Source: Magnetococcus marinus MC-1 (GTDB lineage: Bacteria; Pseudomonadota; Magnetococcia; Magnetococcales; Magnetococcaceae). Taken from it: 64,000 bases of DNA. Location: assembly GCF_000014865.1 (NCBI RefSeq), contig NC_008576.1:3304001-3368000 (forward strand), in the 5' to 3' direction. This document shows positions 35,175 through 43,309 of this stretch, piece by piece; positions within the stretch are counted from its first letter, which is position 1; each line of letters opens with the position of its first letter. The position numbers were made by a program, and so were the translations under genes. The notes beneath the pieces were generated by a model, which saw nothing but the letters and a program-made list of their open reading frames with translations, had not been told where the DNA came from and did no database searches.

Positions 35175-38100
35175 CTATGAGTCCAGACTGATGGTTTCAA
35201 AGATTTTACAGCACAGCTCTGGGTGCCTGCTCAGCCACTCATAATTATCCGATTCGTTCTGACTAAGATTGGCTCTATCAGAAAGCAATACACCGTCTAG
35301 TTGTTTGTATCCCATTTCCCAGCCAGCAAAGAGTCTGGTTGGGAGATCTCCCTCTGCAATGATCTTTAAATCACTGTGCCTATTGTCTTTTTGAATTGAT
35401 TGATAAAGTTGGCTCAAAGGCTCTTCATCCCCTTCCAGGTATTGCGCAAACGCACCTTTCAGATAGAAAAGATAGCCTGTGATTCCACTTTTCAGGTTGA
35501 ATTCTCTTGATTGCTTCAAAATTGCCTGCAGGCCTTCCTCAGTTATCTCAAACTTAGGGCGACTAATATAAATCAAGAACTTCAAAGGCTGTTCATTGTG
35601 GGTTCTTTGACTCAAGCTAGTGCTAACAGCTTCAAAAAGTGCTTCTTCTGATAATGGCGGGTGGTAATAGTAGCCTTGGATCAGATCGCATCCGATTGAA
35701 CGGATAGTGTTCCTTTGCTCATCCGTTTCAACACCTTCTGCAACAATCTTGAGTTTAAGTGATTTAGCCAGCCTGCTAATGGCAGAGACAACAATCTGTC
35801 CCTCTTCTCCCTCATCTAATCCCAGCACAAACTCACGATCAATTTTCAGCGTATTGACCTTAAGGCGTGAAAGCTGTGCAAGGGATGAGTAGCCCGTACC
35901 AAAATCGTCCACAGCTACTCTCATTCCAGTTGTAGCCAACCTGTTTAACACTTCCCTGTTTGCTGAAACATCTGCCATCAATGATGTTTCAGTGATCTCT
36001 AAAATGATACGTGTTGGATCTGCACCGGTTTCAGCCAGAATTTCCTGGAACTCTTCAATAATAAGTGGCTCTGATAGCTGGCGTGTGGAGACGTTTATCG
36101 TGATATATGGGGCTTGCTCCCCAAATTTGGCTTTCCATCTTCTCTCTGCTTTACACCCTTCTTCAAAAACCCACCTCCCGATGGTGATGATAGCACCTGT
36201 CATCTCGGCAACGGGGATAAAGACGCCTGGCGAGATTTCACCATCCGATGAACGCCATCGCACCAAGAGTTCAGCACCACGAATCATTCCGGACTCAGAA
36301 TCCACAATAGGTTGGTAACGAGCGTAAAACTCGTTGTTATCAATGGCTGTGCGAAGACCTGTTGAGATTGCGAGCCGCTTTTCAGCCTCTTCTTGCAGCG
36401 TTGGATTGAAAAACTCCCACCCATTGCGACCTCGCTCCTTAACACTGTTCATGGCGGAGTCAGCAGAGCGCATCAAATCATCTGCACTATGTGTTGAGCC
36501 ATGCCCAAGGGCGATGCCTATACTTGCGGTCACACGCAGTTTCAAATCATCATGGACAATAGGCTCACGGATCACATTGGTGACTGATACAGCCAAAGAT
36601 GAGAGAGGCTCCGGATTCTGTATGTGTTCACATAAAATGATAAACTCATCCCCTGCTAACCGACCAACCGTGTCTCCCTGGTTCACCACTGTGATCAACC
36701 TTTGAGAAACCTCTTCTAAAAGGAGATCTCCCATCTCATGCCCATAAGAGTCGTTAATCTCTCTGAAGCCATCCAGGTTGATAAAAAGAAGACCAATGTT
36801 CTCACCATTTTGATGTGACCTATGGAGAGCACTCGTTAGACGCTCTCTGAATAGAGTACGATTTGGCAGGCCCGTTAGAGGATCATGGGTGGCACGACGA
36901 ACAAGCTCTTCTTGTGCTCGTTTAAGTTCAGTCAACTCCCTAAATGACGCAACCATCACCCATTTTTCATTGCATCTATACTTTGCAATAGAGGCTTCAA
37001 CAGGGAAGAAGGTACCATCTTTACGATACCCTGTGACCTCACCTCTTTGCCCCATTCTGCGCTCTGTCACTTCACCATCTACAAATCCTTGATATAGTAA
37101 GGTGTGGCGTTTTCGGAAATGCGGAGGTAAAAGCAAGTGGACAGAAAGGCCGATCATTTCTTGTTCAGAATAACCGAACATTTCAGAGGCAAAGCGGTTT
37201 ACTTCAATAATAATCCCCTCTTCATTTACTGAAATGATGGCCATGTCAGCAAGAGAAAGCACCTGCCTTGCATTACCTTCAGATTGATGAGCTTCAACAA
37301 CTTCTTTCGCTATAAGTGATGTAGCGTGGGGGCAAGTGCCAGACTCATTCAAACAGGAAACACCAAAAAGCTCTTGATAACGGGAAGGAATCTCAGGTGG
37401 GATTTGTCCAAACTCTTCAACAATCGAGAATGTCCCGTCACTATTGCAGCAGGATAGATAGCTGTTGATGTGAGCATGGTGGGTTTTGGCATCCATACGG
37501 ACAGAGCCCTGCAAACTTTCTATCTGGACATGCTCAAGGGCATGGATGAGATCTTCTGGTTGCAAACTTCCAGCAACTTTAGCTGCTTCTGCAAAAGCTT
37601 TTACACACAGATATGTGCCTTCACCAAAATTTGTGATGTGGCCATTCCCATCCGGATGAATACCTTTCACCTGGTCCAGCTTAATCAAACGCTCTGAGTA
37701 AGCCTTGGAAAGATCAGTCTGCACTGACATGAAGTATGTATTGCTGGAATAGAAACCTTCTCTGACCTCAGGGGCAAGATGTGAAGCCATGGCCTCATCA
37801 AAGTGCCCCATTACAACAGCCATGCGTTTCTTCAGCCCGAGTTCAGTAAAGCGATTAAGCAGGTTGATCTGGTCCTCTCCTGCAAAATAGGGAACAAAAA
37901 CATCTGCTCCTGATCGGGCTACTTTGGATAGCAGGTTTTCAATCTCTTCTGCGCTGGCCCCTATGGAGAGGTATTCCTCTCCGACACACTCTCCCCCCAC
38001 CTTTTCCAATGATTGTTTACATGCATCAATGGATCCGCGTGGCCACTCGTAATTATTCCCAGCGAAAAACATTTTGACCCCATAGCGATTGGCCATAAAC

Positions 38101-38531
38101 GGGATCATTTTTTTAATTTGTTGGTTGGGAAGAGCTGCAAAATGGAAAAAGAAGGGGTTAAAAATGCTGCCTTCATAAAAGGAAAAATTCAGATGAGGAA
38201 TGCGCCTTGGCTCGGCGACCATATTAGCTACGGCAATTCGTGAGTTTGAGAGCAGGTTGCCAATCATCGCAACACAACGATGTTCATCGACCAGTTCTTT
38301 TGCTGCAGGAACAGCAGTCTCAGGCAGTGATCCATCATCCACAATCACAAGCTCCAGAGACTTGCCTAGCACACCCCCAGACTCATTGATCTCATCACAA
38401 GCAATTTGCCCTGCCCATGAGATCTCGGGGCCATACAGCTTTACCAAGCCTGTCAGGGGAGTCATCAATCCGATGCGTATTGTCTCTTCCACGGGAGCCT
38501 CCATATGAGATGCAATTGGGAGGGGGCACAT
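35175..38531 (-). CDS. PBP-PAS-GGDEF-EAL-BLUF signalling protein
   Basis: 1118 residues. Residues about 15-385: type 1 periplasmic-binding-protein fold of the AmiC/FmdD amide-sensor kind, without a signal peptide, hence cytoplasmic. About 425-530: PAS. About 545-705: GGDEF with AGDEF instead of GGDEF and no RxxD inhibitory site. About 715-965: EAL with GAELLVRW in place of the EAL signature, but with EITETS, DDFGTGYSSL, LKID and AEGVET kept, so phosphodiesterase activity is likely. About 985-1080: BLUF flavin photoreceptor with Tyr in LIYISR, Asn in SREFN, Gln in FAQYLEG and Trp/Met in GWEMGY. It should adjust c-di-GMP in response to a ligand and blue light. AAGGAG precedes the start. Confidence 0.88.
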   Translation of the reverse strand: MCPLPIASHMEAPVEETIRIGLMTPLTGLVKLYGPEISWAGQIACDEINESGGVLGKSLELVIVDDGSLPETAVPAAKELVDEHRCVAMIGNLLSNSRIAVANMVAEPRRIPHLNFSFYEGSIFNPFFFHFAALPNQQIKKMIPFMANRYGVKMFFAGNNYEWPRGSIDACKQSLEKVGGECVGEEYLSIGASAEEIENLLSKVARSGADVFVPYFAGEDQINLLNRFTELGLKKRMAVVMGHFDEAMASHLAPEVREGFYSSNTYFMSVQTDLSKAYSERLIKLDQVKGIHPDGNGHITNFGEGTYLCVKAFAEAAKVAGSLQPEDLIHALEHVQIESLQGSVRMDAKTHHAHINSYLSCCNSDGTFSIVEEFGQIPPEIPSRYQELFGVSCLNESGTCPHATSLIAKEVVEAHQSEGNARQVLSLADMAIISVNEEGIIIEVNRFASEMFGYSEQEMIGLSVHLLLPPHFRKRHTLLYQGFVDGEVTERRMGQRGEVTGYRKDGTFFPVEASIAKYRCNEKWVMVASFRELTELKRAQEELVRRATHDPLTGLPNRTLFRERLTSALHRSHQNGENIGLLFINLDGFREINDSYGHEMGDLLLEEVSQRLITVVNQGDTVGRLAGDEFIILCEHIQNPEPLSSLAVSVTNVIREPIVHDDLKLRVTASIGIALGHGSTHSADDLMRSADSAMNSVKERGRNGWEFFNPTLQEEAEKRLAISTGLRTAIDNNEFYARYQPIVDSESGMIRGAELLVRWRSSDGEISPGVFIPVAEMTGAIITIGRWVFEEGCKAERRWKAKFGEQAPYITINVSTRQLSEPLIIEEFQEILAETGADPTRIILEITETSLMADVSANREVLNRLATTGMRVAVDDFGTGYSSLAQLSRLKVNTLKIDREFVLGLDEGEEGQIVVSAISRLAKSLKLKIVAEGVETDEQRNTIRSIGCDLIQGYYYHPPLSEEALFEAVSTSLSQRTHNEQPLKFLIYISRPKFEITEEGLQAILKQSREFNLKSGITGYLFYLKGAFAQYLEGDEEPLSQLYQSIQKDNRHSDLKIIAEGDLPTRLFAGWEMGYKQLDGVLLSDRANLSQNESDNYEWLSRHPELCCKIFETISLDS

Positions 38532-38547
38532 TCTTATGCTCCTTCAC

Positions 38548-38706
38548 TCAATCGTGATCGAATCTATTCCATATGTCACAAATAGACCCTGCACCAGGAT
38601 AAAGAATTTTGGCTCCAGACTCAATTTGCCCTGCGATTGCATCAGCAAACTTCGGAAAATCTGAAGAAAGCCTTATGGCTGTCAGGCTAACAGGGGCACC
38701 CCCCTG
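38548..38706 (-). pseudogene. Short 3' remnant of an unrecognised gene
   Basis: A protein-like frame without start codon (SLTAIRLSSDFPKFADAI ... ICDIWNRFDHD) ends just before the ribosome site of the PBP-BLUF gene. Composition resembles real coding DNA. It follows directly on the receiver-domain stop in another frame; origin unknown. Confidence 0.35.
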
Positions 38707-38708
38707 CC

Positions 38709-39252
38709 TTATCTATCACTAATGAACTGCGCCATGATTTTTTTCAACCTCTTCCTCCTAATGGGCTTGATCACAAACTCATCACAACCTGCATTAAAGG
38801 ATGAGCTCCTATGAGATTCTGTGGCATGGGCAGACAAGACAACAATCGGAACTCTGGGAACAGAATGAGCCTTTTCCCATTCTCGAATCCGCTGAGTTGC
38901 CGACAGCCCATCACAACCTGGCATTTGAAGATCCATTAGCACTAAATCAATGCACGCATTGTTCTCAATAAACTTGTCAATGGCTTCATGGCCATCAACG
39001 GCTTCTACCACTTCCTGATCATACTCTTCCAAATAGTGAGATAATAAAACTCTATTATCCTCACTATCATCAACTACCAACACCTTCCGATGTGTGCCAC
39101 AGGATTTTCTTCCACTACCATTTCTCTGCAAACCCAGTATGTTCTGAATTTTATGAATGAGCTCATCTTCATCATGAAAATCAGATAGTGTGGAAACTCC
39201 ATTTTCAGATAGAGCATCAATCTCATCCCTGCGGTAGCATCGCCCACAAATC
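38709..39252 (-). pseudogene. Receiver-domain C-terminus of a hybrid kinase, cut by IS66-type element
   Basis: From the IS junction the open frame first shows the tail of one receiver-like domain (RRDEIDALSENGVSTLSDF), then a complete receiver with DDSEDN, phospho-acceptor Asp in LMDLQMPGCDG and the C-terminal lysine in VIKPIRRKRLKK. Two receivers in series with a missing N-terminus suggest the end of a hybrid histidine kinase. The ATG at 39131 could give a lone 140-residue CheY-like protein. The phosphoacceptor region resembles both kinases in this window. Confidence 0.75.
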
Positions 39253-39275
39253 GTAACCGTTCAGAGACCCCGATA

Positions 39276-39499
39276 TCAAGCGGCTACTGGAGCCGGTAAC
39301 GGTGGTACGGGGTTTCCCTTTCTCCGTTCAGCAATCACCTTAGCAAGATAGTCCCAGGGGGACACGTTCCGCAATCGACAAGTTTCGATGACGCTAGCCA
39401 GCACACCCAATACTTGGCTCCCTTCTGCCGTACGAGTTCCGTGGCTGATCAAACGCGCGATGACCCAGTGGCGCAGCGCACGTTCAGCATCATTGTGAT
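39276..39499 (-). pseudogene. IS66-type transposase, C-terminal fragment
   Basis: About 75 residues: NDAERALRHWVIARLISHGT then CRLRNVSPWDYLAKVIAER, the end of a single-gene IS66-type transposase. Confidence 0.8.
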
Positions 39500-39563
39500 G
39501 GGGCTACACTTTAACGGACACAAAAAATGAGGGAAAATGAGACCTCATTCAGAAAGGTGTCCC

Positions 39564-39857
39564 ATGAGCAGAAGAAGTCCTAAAAGTTTTGCCCCAGAGT
39601 TCAAAGAGCAGGTGCTCAAAATGGTAGAGAGCTCTGACAAGCCCATACCAGTGATCGCTGAGGAGTTTGGCATATCAGCTAAGAATATCTACAACTGGAG
39701 AAAGCGATCTGATGAGAAGCTAACATTCAGAGATAAAAATGAAATATTAGAAGTGAAAGAAGAAAATAAGCGCCTTAAAAAGAAGCTAGCTCAGCTTGAG
39801 GAGGAGCAGGCGATATTAAAAAAGGCGTGTGCGTACTTCGCGAGATCCCTTCCGTGA
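39564..39857 (+). CDS. IS3-family OrfA
   Basis: 97 residues: HTH (IAEEFGISAKNIYNWRKRSD) followed by a leucine-zipper coiled coil (KRLKKKLAQLEEEQAILKK). The heptamer A AAA AAG at 39818-39824, in frame, is a classic -1 frameshift site that would give the OrfAB transposase. Confidence 0.9.
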   Translation: MSRRSPKSFAPEFKEQVLKMVESSDKPIPVIAEEFGISAKNIYNWRKRSDEKLTFRDKNEILEVKEENKRLKKKLAQLEEEQAILKKACAYFARSLP

Positions 39858-40723
39858 GGTACGCCTTTATTCAAGCTCATAGCAAAAGCTACTCTGTCGA
39901 GTCTTTATGCCGTGTTCTGGATGTTTCTCGTCGTGGATATTATGGCTGGCTTAATCGAGCCAGCACGAGTAAGGCTGAAGAGAATCAACTGCTTGAAGAG
40001 TGGATAGCAGAGATTTTCAAGGTGAGTCGATCAATCTATGGAACACGGCGTATACGCAAAGAGTTAAATGAGCATGGTGTACGAGTGAGTCGCCGACGCG
40101 TCTCCAGAATCAAGAGGAAGCTTGGCTTGGTTTGTAAAGCTCAGAAGCGTTATAAGGTTGTAACGACAGATTCAAATCACGCACTGCCTATAGCGCCTAA
40201 CCTTCTTGATCGTCAATTCGATACGGAACGCCCTGATAACGCCTATGTTGGTGACATTACATATATTCCGACCAAGGGGGGTTGGCTCTATCTAGCTGTT
40301 TGGATTGACCTTTATTCCAGAGCTGTTGTCGGTTGGTCTATGGCAGACCATATGAAAGCAGAACTGGTAACAGACGCTTTACGCATGGCCTTTTTCAAGC
40401 GCCGCCCAGAGGCCGGTCTGATTGTTCACAGTGATCGTGGTAGCCAATATGCGTCTGAACTCTTTAGAAAATATCTGGATAAGAGAGGCTATACACAGAG
40501 TATGAGTCGTCGTGGCAACTGTTGGGACAACGCACCAGCAGAAAGCTTTTTCCACACTCTCAAAGTTGAGCTCGTGTCATCCTGTGACTTCAAGACGCGA
40601 GATGAGGCTAAACAGGCAATCTTTGAATATATAGAGGCTTTTTATAACCGAAAGCGCAAGCATTCATCCATCGGCTATATGAGTCCTTCTCAGTACGAAA
40701 CAGAGTGGCTCAAGTCCGCGTAA
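39827..40723 (+). CDS. IS3-family OrfB integrase
   Basis: 298 residues in the -1 frame relative to OrfA. DDE core: YVGDITYIPTKGGWLYLAVW, VHSDRGSQYAS and GNCWDNAPAESFFHTLKVE. Full length and apparently functional as the OrfAB fusion. Confidence 0.92.
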   Translation: MCVLREIPSVRYAFIQAHSKSYSVESLCRVLDVSRRGYYGWLNRASTSKAEENQLLEEWIAEIFKVSRSIYGTRRIRKELNEHGVRVSRRRVSRIKRKLGLVCKAQKRYKVVTTDSNHALPIAPNLLDRQFDTERPDNAYVGDITYIPTKGGWLYLAVWIDLYSRAVVGWSMADHMKAELVTDALRMAFFKRRPEAGLIVHSDRGSQYASELFRKYLDKRGYTQSMSRRGNCWDNAPAESFFHTLKVELVSSCDFKTRDEAKQAIFEYIEAFYNRKRKHSSIGYMSPSQYETEWLKSA

Positions 40724-40749
40724 AAAACTGTCCGTTTTAGTGTTGCCAG

Positions 40750-40912
40750 ATCAGGGCGGCTGGGAGCTGTTATTAGGTGTCCGGTTCAAACGCTCACGAG
40801 ATTCCTTAAGATCCTCCAACATTTTCCGGCTGACGGCCAGCAATTCTGCAGACGATAGCGAGGAGAGATATTCCTCATCAATCTGGAGCAGGTCGTGATC
40901 CGAAAGTTTCAT
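40750..40912 (-). pseudogene. IS66-type transposase, N-terminal fragment
   Basis: MKLSDHDLLQIDEEYLSSLS ... RERLNRTPNNSSQPP is the usual start of this transposase type. The middle of the protein is missing; 40913-41238 shows no further gene. Confidence 0.78.
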
Positions 40913-41388
40913 AGTTCGTGCGCCATATCATCGCCGGTGAATGAATCAATATGAACATAATAACACGAGTTTCCAGGAAGAGATTTTTGAGCTTCTGCGC
41001 CCCATTGGAGCCAGTGTAAAAATACGCTCGTCTCCGGGGTGGGCCTACAGCTGAAAACCCGCCACAATTCCCCCTCAAGGCTTTGATGGGCAAAACAGAT
41101 CGGATCGCACTCTCCTTTTGAGATTTCACGTTTTCGACGAAAATCGTGTCAAGGATATTCTTTGCCAAGATCAAACAAAATTGGTGCCAGCCCCAGCAGT
41201 TAATTCCTTCTCAAACAGTGAACATCCTCACTGAACGAGGGGTCTCTGAACGGTTACTCTTGATCTGTCCAAGATTGAGGCAGGCCAGTTATTGATCCCA
41301 ACGTCCGCCAACCTAAACATCAGCAGATTGTTTTGATCAATGCTGATGAGGTAAACAGCGCCTATGGCCTTTCTGAGGAAAGTCATTC

Positions 41389-41683
41389 ATGAGGAAGCAT
41401 GAGGGACATACCCTGTTTGCAGCCTCTGACTTGGATGGCTTTCTAGGGTGTCGGCACAGCACTTTTCTGGATCTAAAGGATCTGGATAAGCGACTAATCT
41501 GCGTCGAGGATGAAGCCCAGGCCAAGCTGGTGCAGGACCCTGGGCATGAGCATACAGCGGAATGCCTTTATTCCCTCAAGAATCCTGCCTCAGCGTCGTC
41601 GAGGTGTCGGAGGATAGGGATCTGGAGAGCCGGGTGGCGGTTACAGCCGAGGTCATGAGGTCCGAACCTGATGTGATCGCATA
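41389..41683 (+). pseudogene. TM0106-type RecB-like nuclease, N-terminal fragment
   Basis: LFAASDLDGFLGCRHSTFLD and EDEAQAKLVQDPGHEHT match the start of TM0106-family RecB-like nucleases. A one-base deletion near 41579 shifts the frame; the family sequence resumes (LSVVEVSEDRDLESRVAVTA) and is cut by an IS6-type fragment at 41684. Confidence 0.7.
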
Positions 41684-41915
41684 GTCCTGCCTAAAGTGCA
41701 GGCACCACTGTCTTATGGATTCGTGGGGGACATTCACACCACGGCTGGCCGGGATTTCCTCAACATTGCAGAAACTCAGGGTGAAGCGATGGTACAACCA
41801 AACAGCATGGCTGATAATCTCGCCAGGATAGCGGTAACCTTGACAGAGTGAGGGCGTGTTTTCCATGGCTGGATTTTACCACGTGTTAGCAGGCGTTCGT
41901 CAACCTGACAGTGCC
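41684..41915 (-). mobile_element. IS6-family fragment
   Basis: Terminal repeat GGCACTGTCAGGTTGACG and the first 60 residues of an IS6-type transposase (RYPGEIISHAVWLYHRFTLS ... IRQWCLHFRQDYA). The rest is missing. Confidence 0.78.
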
Positions 41916-42108
41916 GTGTCGGCACTGGAGATCTCCTTTTCTGGAAGGTTATACGACCTTGACAGGCCGCACTAAGGAGGGGCAGGATTGATATGGCTAA
42001 AACACCCTTTTAAGTGTATAAAAAAGATATTCACTTGCAAAGTATGTTTAGGCAAAGCTAAAGAAACGCAAGCCATTGTTAAACATTCGGACAAGAGGGC
42101 GGAATATC

Positions 42109-43302
42109 ATGGTCAAGTACAACTGGTTTAAGCGAGGACTGGCAGCCCTGTGCTTTGCCTTTTTTGCTGGCATTGGGGGCGTGTCGGCAATGGAATCAGT
42201 GCGTATTGGCTTCGACGGTGCGTATGGACTCAAAAACAGTACCTCTGCCCAATCCATTGAAATGGGTTTACGCTTAGCCATTGATGAGATTAACACTGCG
42301 GGCGGCGTTCTGGGCGGGAGGCCCTTGGCCTTGGTAACTGCTGACAACCGCTCGGTACCTGCACGTGGCATCGAAAACCTAAAAAAATTTGCTGCTGATC
42401 CCAACTTGGTGGCAGTAGTAGGCGGGCGTTTTAGTCCAGTACTTCTGCAACAACTCGAACTAGTACATCATCTGCCAATCCCCCTGCTGGACGCCTGGGG
42501 CTCGGCTGATGGTATCACTGACCATGCGCAATCGCCCAGTTACAGCTTCCGTATTTCCTTACGCGACAAGTATGCCATGCCAATAATGCTACAATACGCT
42601 GCCAGTAAAGGTTCCGATAAGGTCGCCTTGCTGGTGCCCAACACTGGTTGGGGACGTAGCAATACCAATGCAGCTGAACGCTACATTAAAAAGCACCCGG
42701 AAACCCAGATTACGCTCATCCACTGGTACAACTGGGGAGAGAAGGACTTCTCTGCCGCTTATCAGGCCGTATTGGACTCTGGAGCGCAGGCACTGGTGAT
42801 GGTAGCCAACGATTTGGAAGGATCGATCATAGTTCGCCATGTGTCCTCGCGCCCACAGGCAGAACGCCTGCCTATAATCAGTCACTGGGGCGTGACAGGA
42901 GGGGCCTTTGTGGAAGCGTGTGGCCCAGCCTTGCAAGCCGTGGATTTTTCTGTGGTGCAGACTTTCAGCATGCTGCGCTCCCAGGGGCCGGCCTTAACTC
43001 GTGTGGTGACCTTGCTACACGACAAGTTGGGTATCAAAGACCCTGCTAAGATGGATTCGCCAGTCGGGTTTGCCCACGCTTATGATCTGGTGCACATTCT
43101 GGCTCGAGCTATCAATTTGGCTGGAAGTATTGATCGGGTGGCTGTAAGAGATGCCTTGGAACAGGTACGCGACTACGCTGGTTTGGTGCGTAACTATGAC
43201 CACCCATTTCCTGCAGAGGATCATAATGGTCTTAAATTAGAGGATGTGTTTATGGCGCGCTTCCAGGGCAATACCATAGTACCCATCACCTCTGCGCATT
43301 AA
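42109..43302 (+). CDS. LivK-type periplasmic substrate-binding protein
   Basis: 397 residues from the ATG at 42109. A Sec signal peptide (KRGLAALCFAFFAGIGGVSA) is followed by a type 1 periplasmic-binding fold (VRIGFDGAYGLKNSTSAQSI ... IDEINTAGGVLGG). The family binds branched-chain amino acids, amides or related ligands. No ABC permease or ATPase genes are near; instead a hybrid kinase starts seven bases after the stop. It therefore probably serves as the ligand sensor for that kinase, as in other PBP-kinase pairs. Ligand unknown. The 190 bp before it (41916-42108) hold the likely promoter. Confidence 0.88.
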   Translation: MVKYNWFKRGLAALCFAFFAGIGGVSAMESVRIGFDGAYGLKNSTSAQSIEMGLRLAIDEINTAGGVLGGRPLALVTADNRSVPARGIENLKKFAADPNLVAVVGGRFSPVLLQQLELVHHLPIPLLDAWGSADGITDHAQSPSYSFRISLRDKYAMPIMLQYAASKGSDKVALLVPNTGWGRSNTNAAERYIKKHPETQITLIHWYNWGEKDFSAAYQAVLDSGAQALVMVANDLEGSIIVRHVSSRPQAERLPIISHWGVTGGAFVEACGPALQAVDFSVVQTFSMLRSQGPALTRVVTLLHDKLGIKDPAKMDSPVGFAHAYDLVHILARAINLAGSIDRVAVRDALEQVRDYAGLVRNYDHPFPAEDHNGLKLEDVFMARFQGNTIVPITSAH

Positions 43303-43309
43303 GACCGCT

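Larger units (their letters stand above)
39500..40748 (+). mobile_element. IS3-family element
   Basis: Imperfect ends (GGGCTACACT..TAACGGACA left, complementary TGGCAACACTAAAACGGACA right) and a 3-bp GAT duplication on both sides. Carries overlapping orfA and orfB. Inserted in the IS66-type remnant. Confidence 0.85.
39253..41257 (-). mobile_element. Third IS66-type element, internally deleted and interrupted
   Basis: Perfect 19-bp ends GTAACCGTTCAGAGACCCC (39253-39271) and its complement (39... at 41239-41257). Contains only the first and last parts of an IS66-type transposase around an IS3-family insertion. No target duplication found, so its borders have been rearranged. Confidence 0.85.

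Noticed and set aside
41909..41927. Perfect palindrome CAGTGCCG-TGT-CGGCACTG as an operator
   Set aside because: It coincides with the terminal repeat of the IS6-type fragment, which explains half of it.
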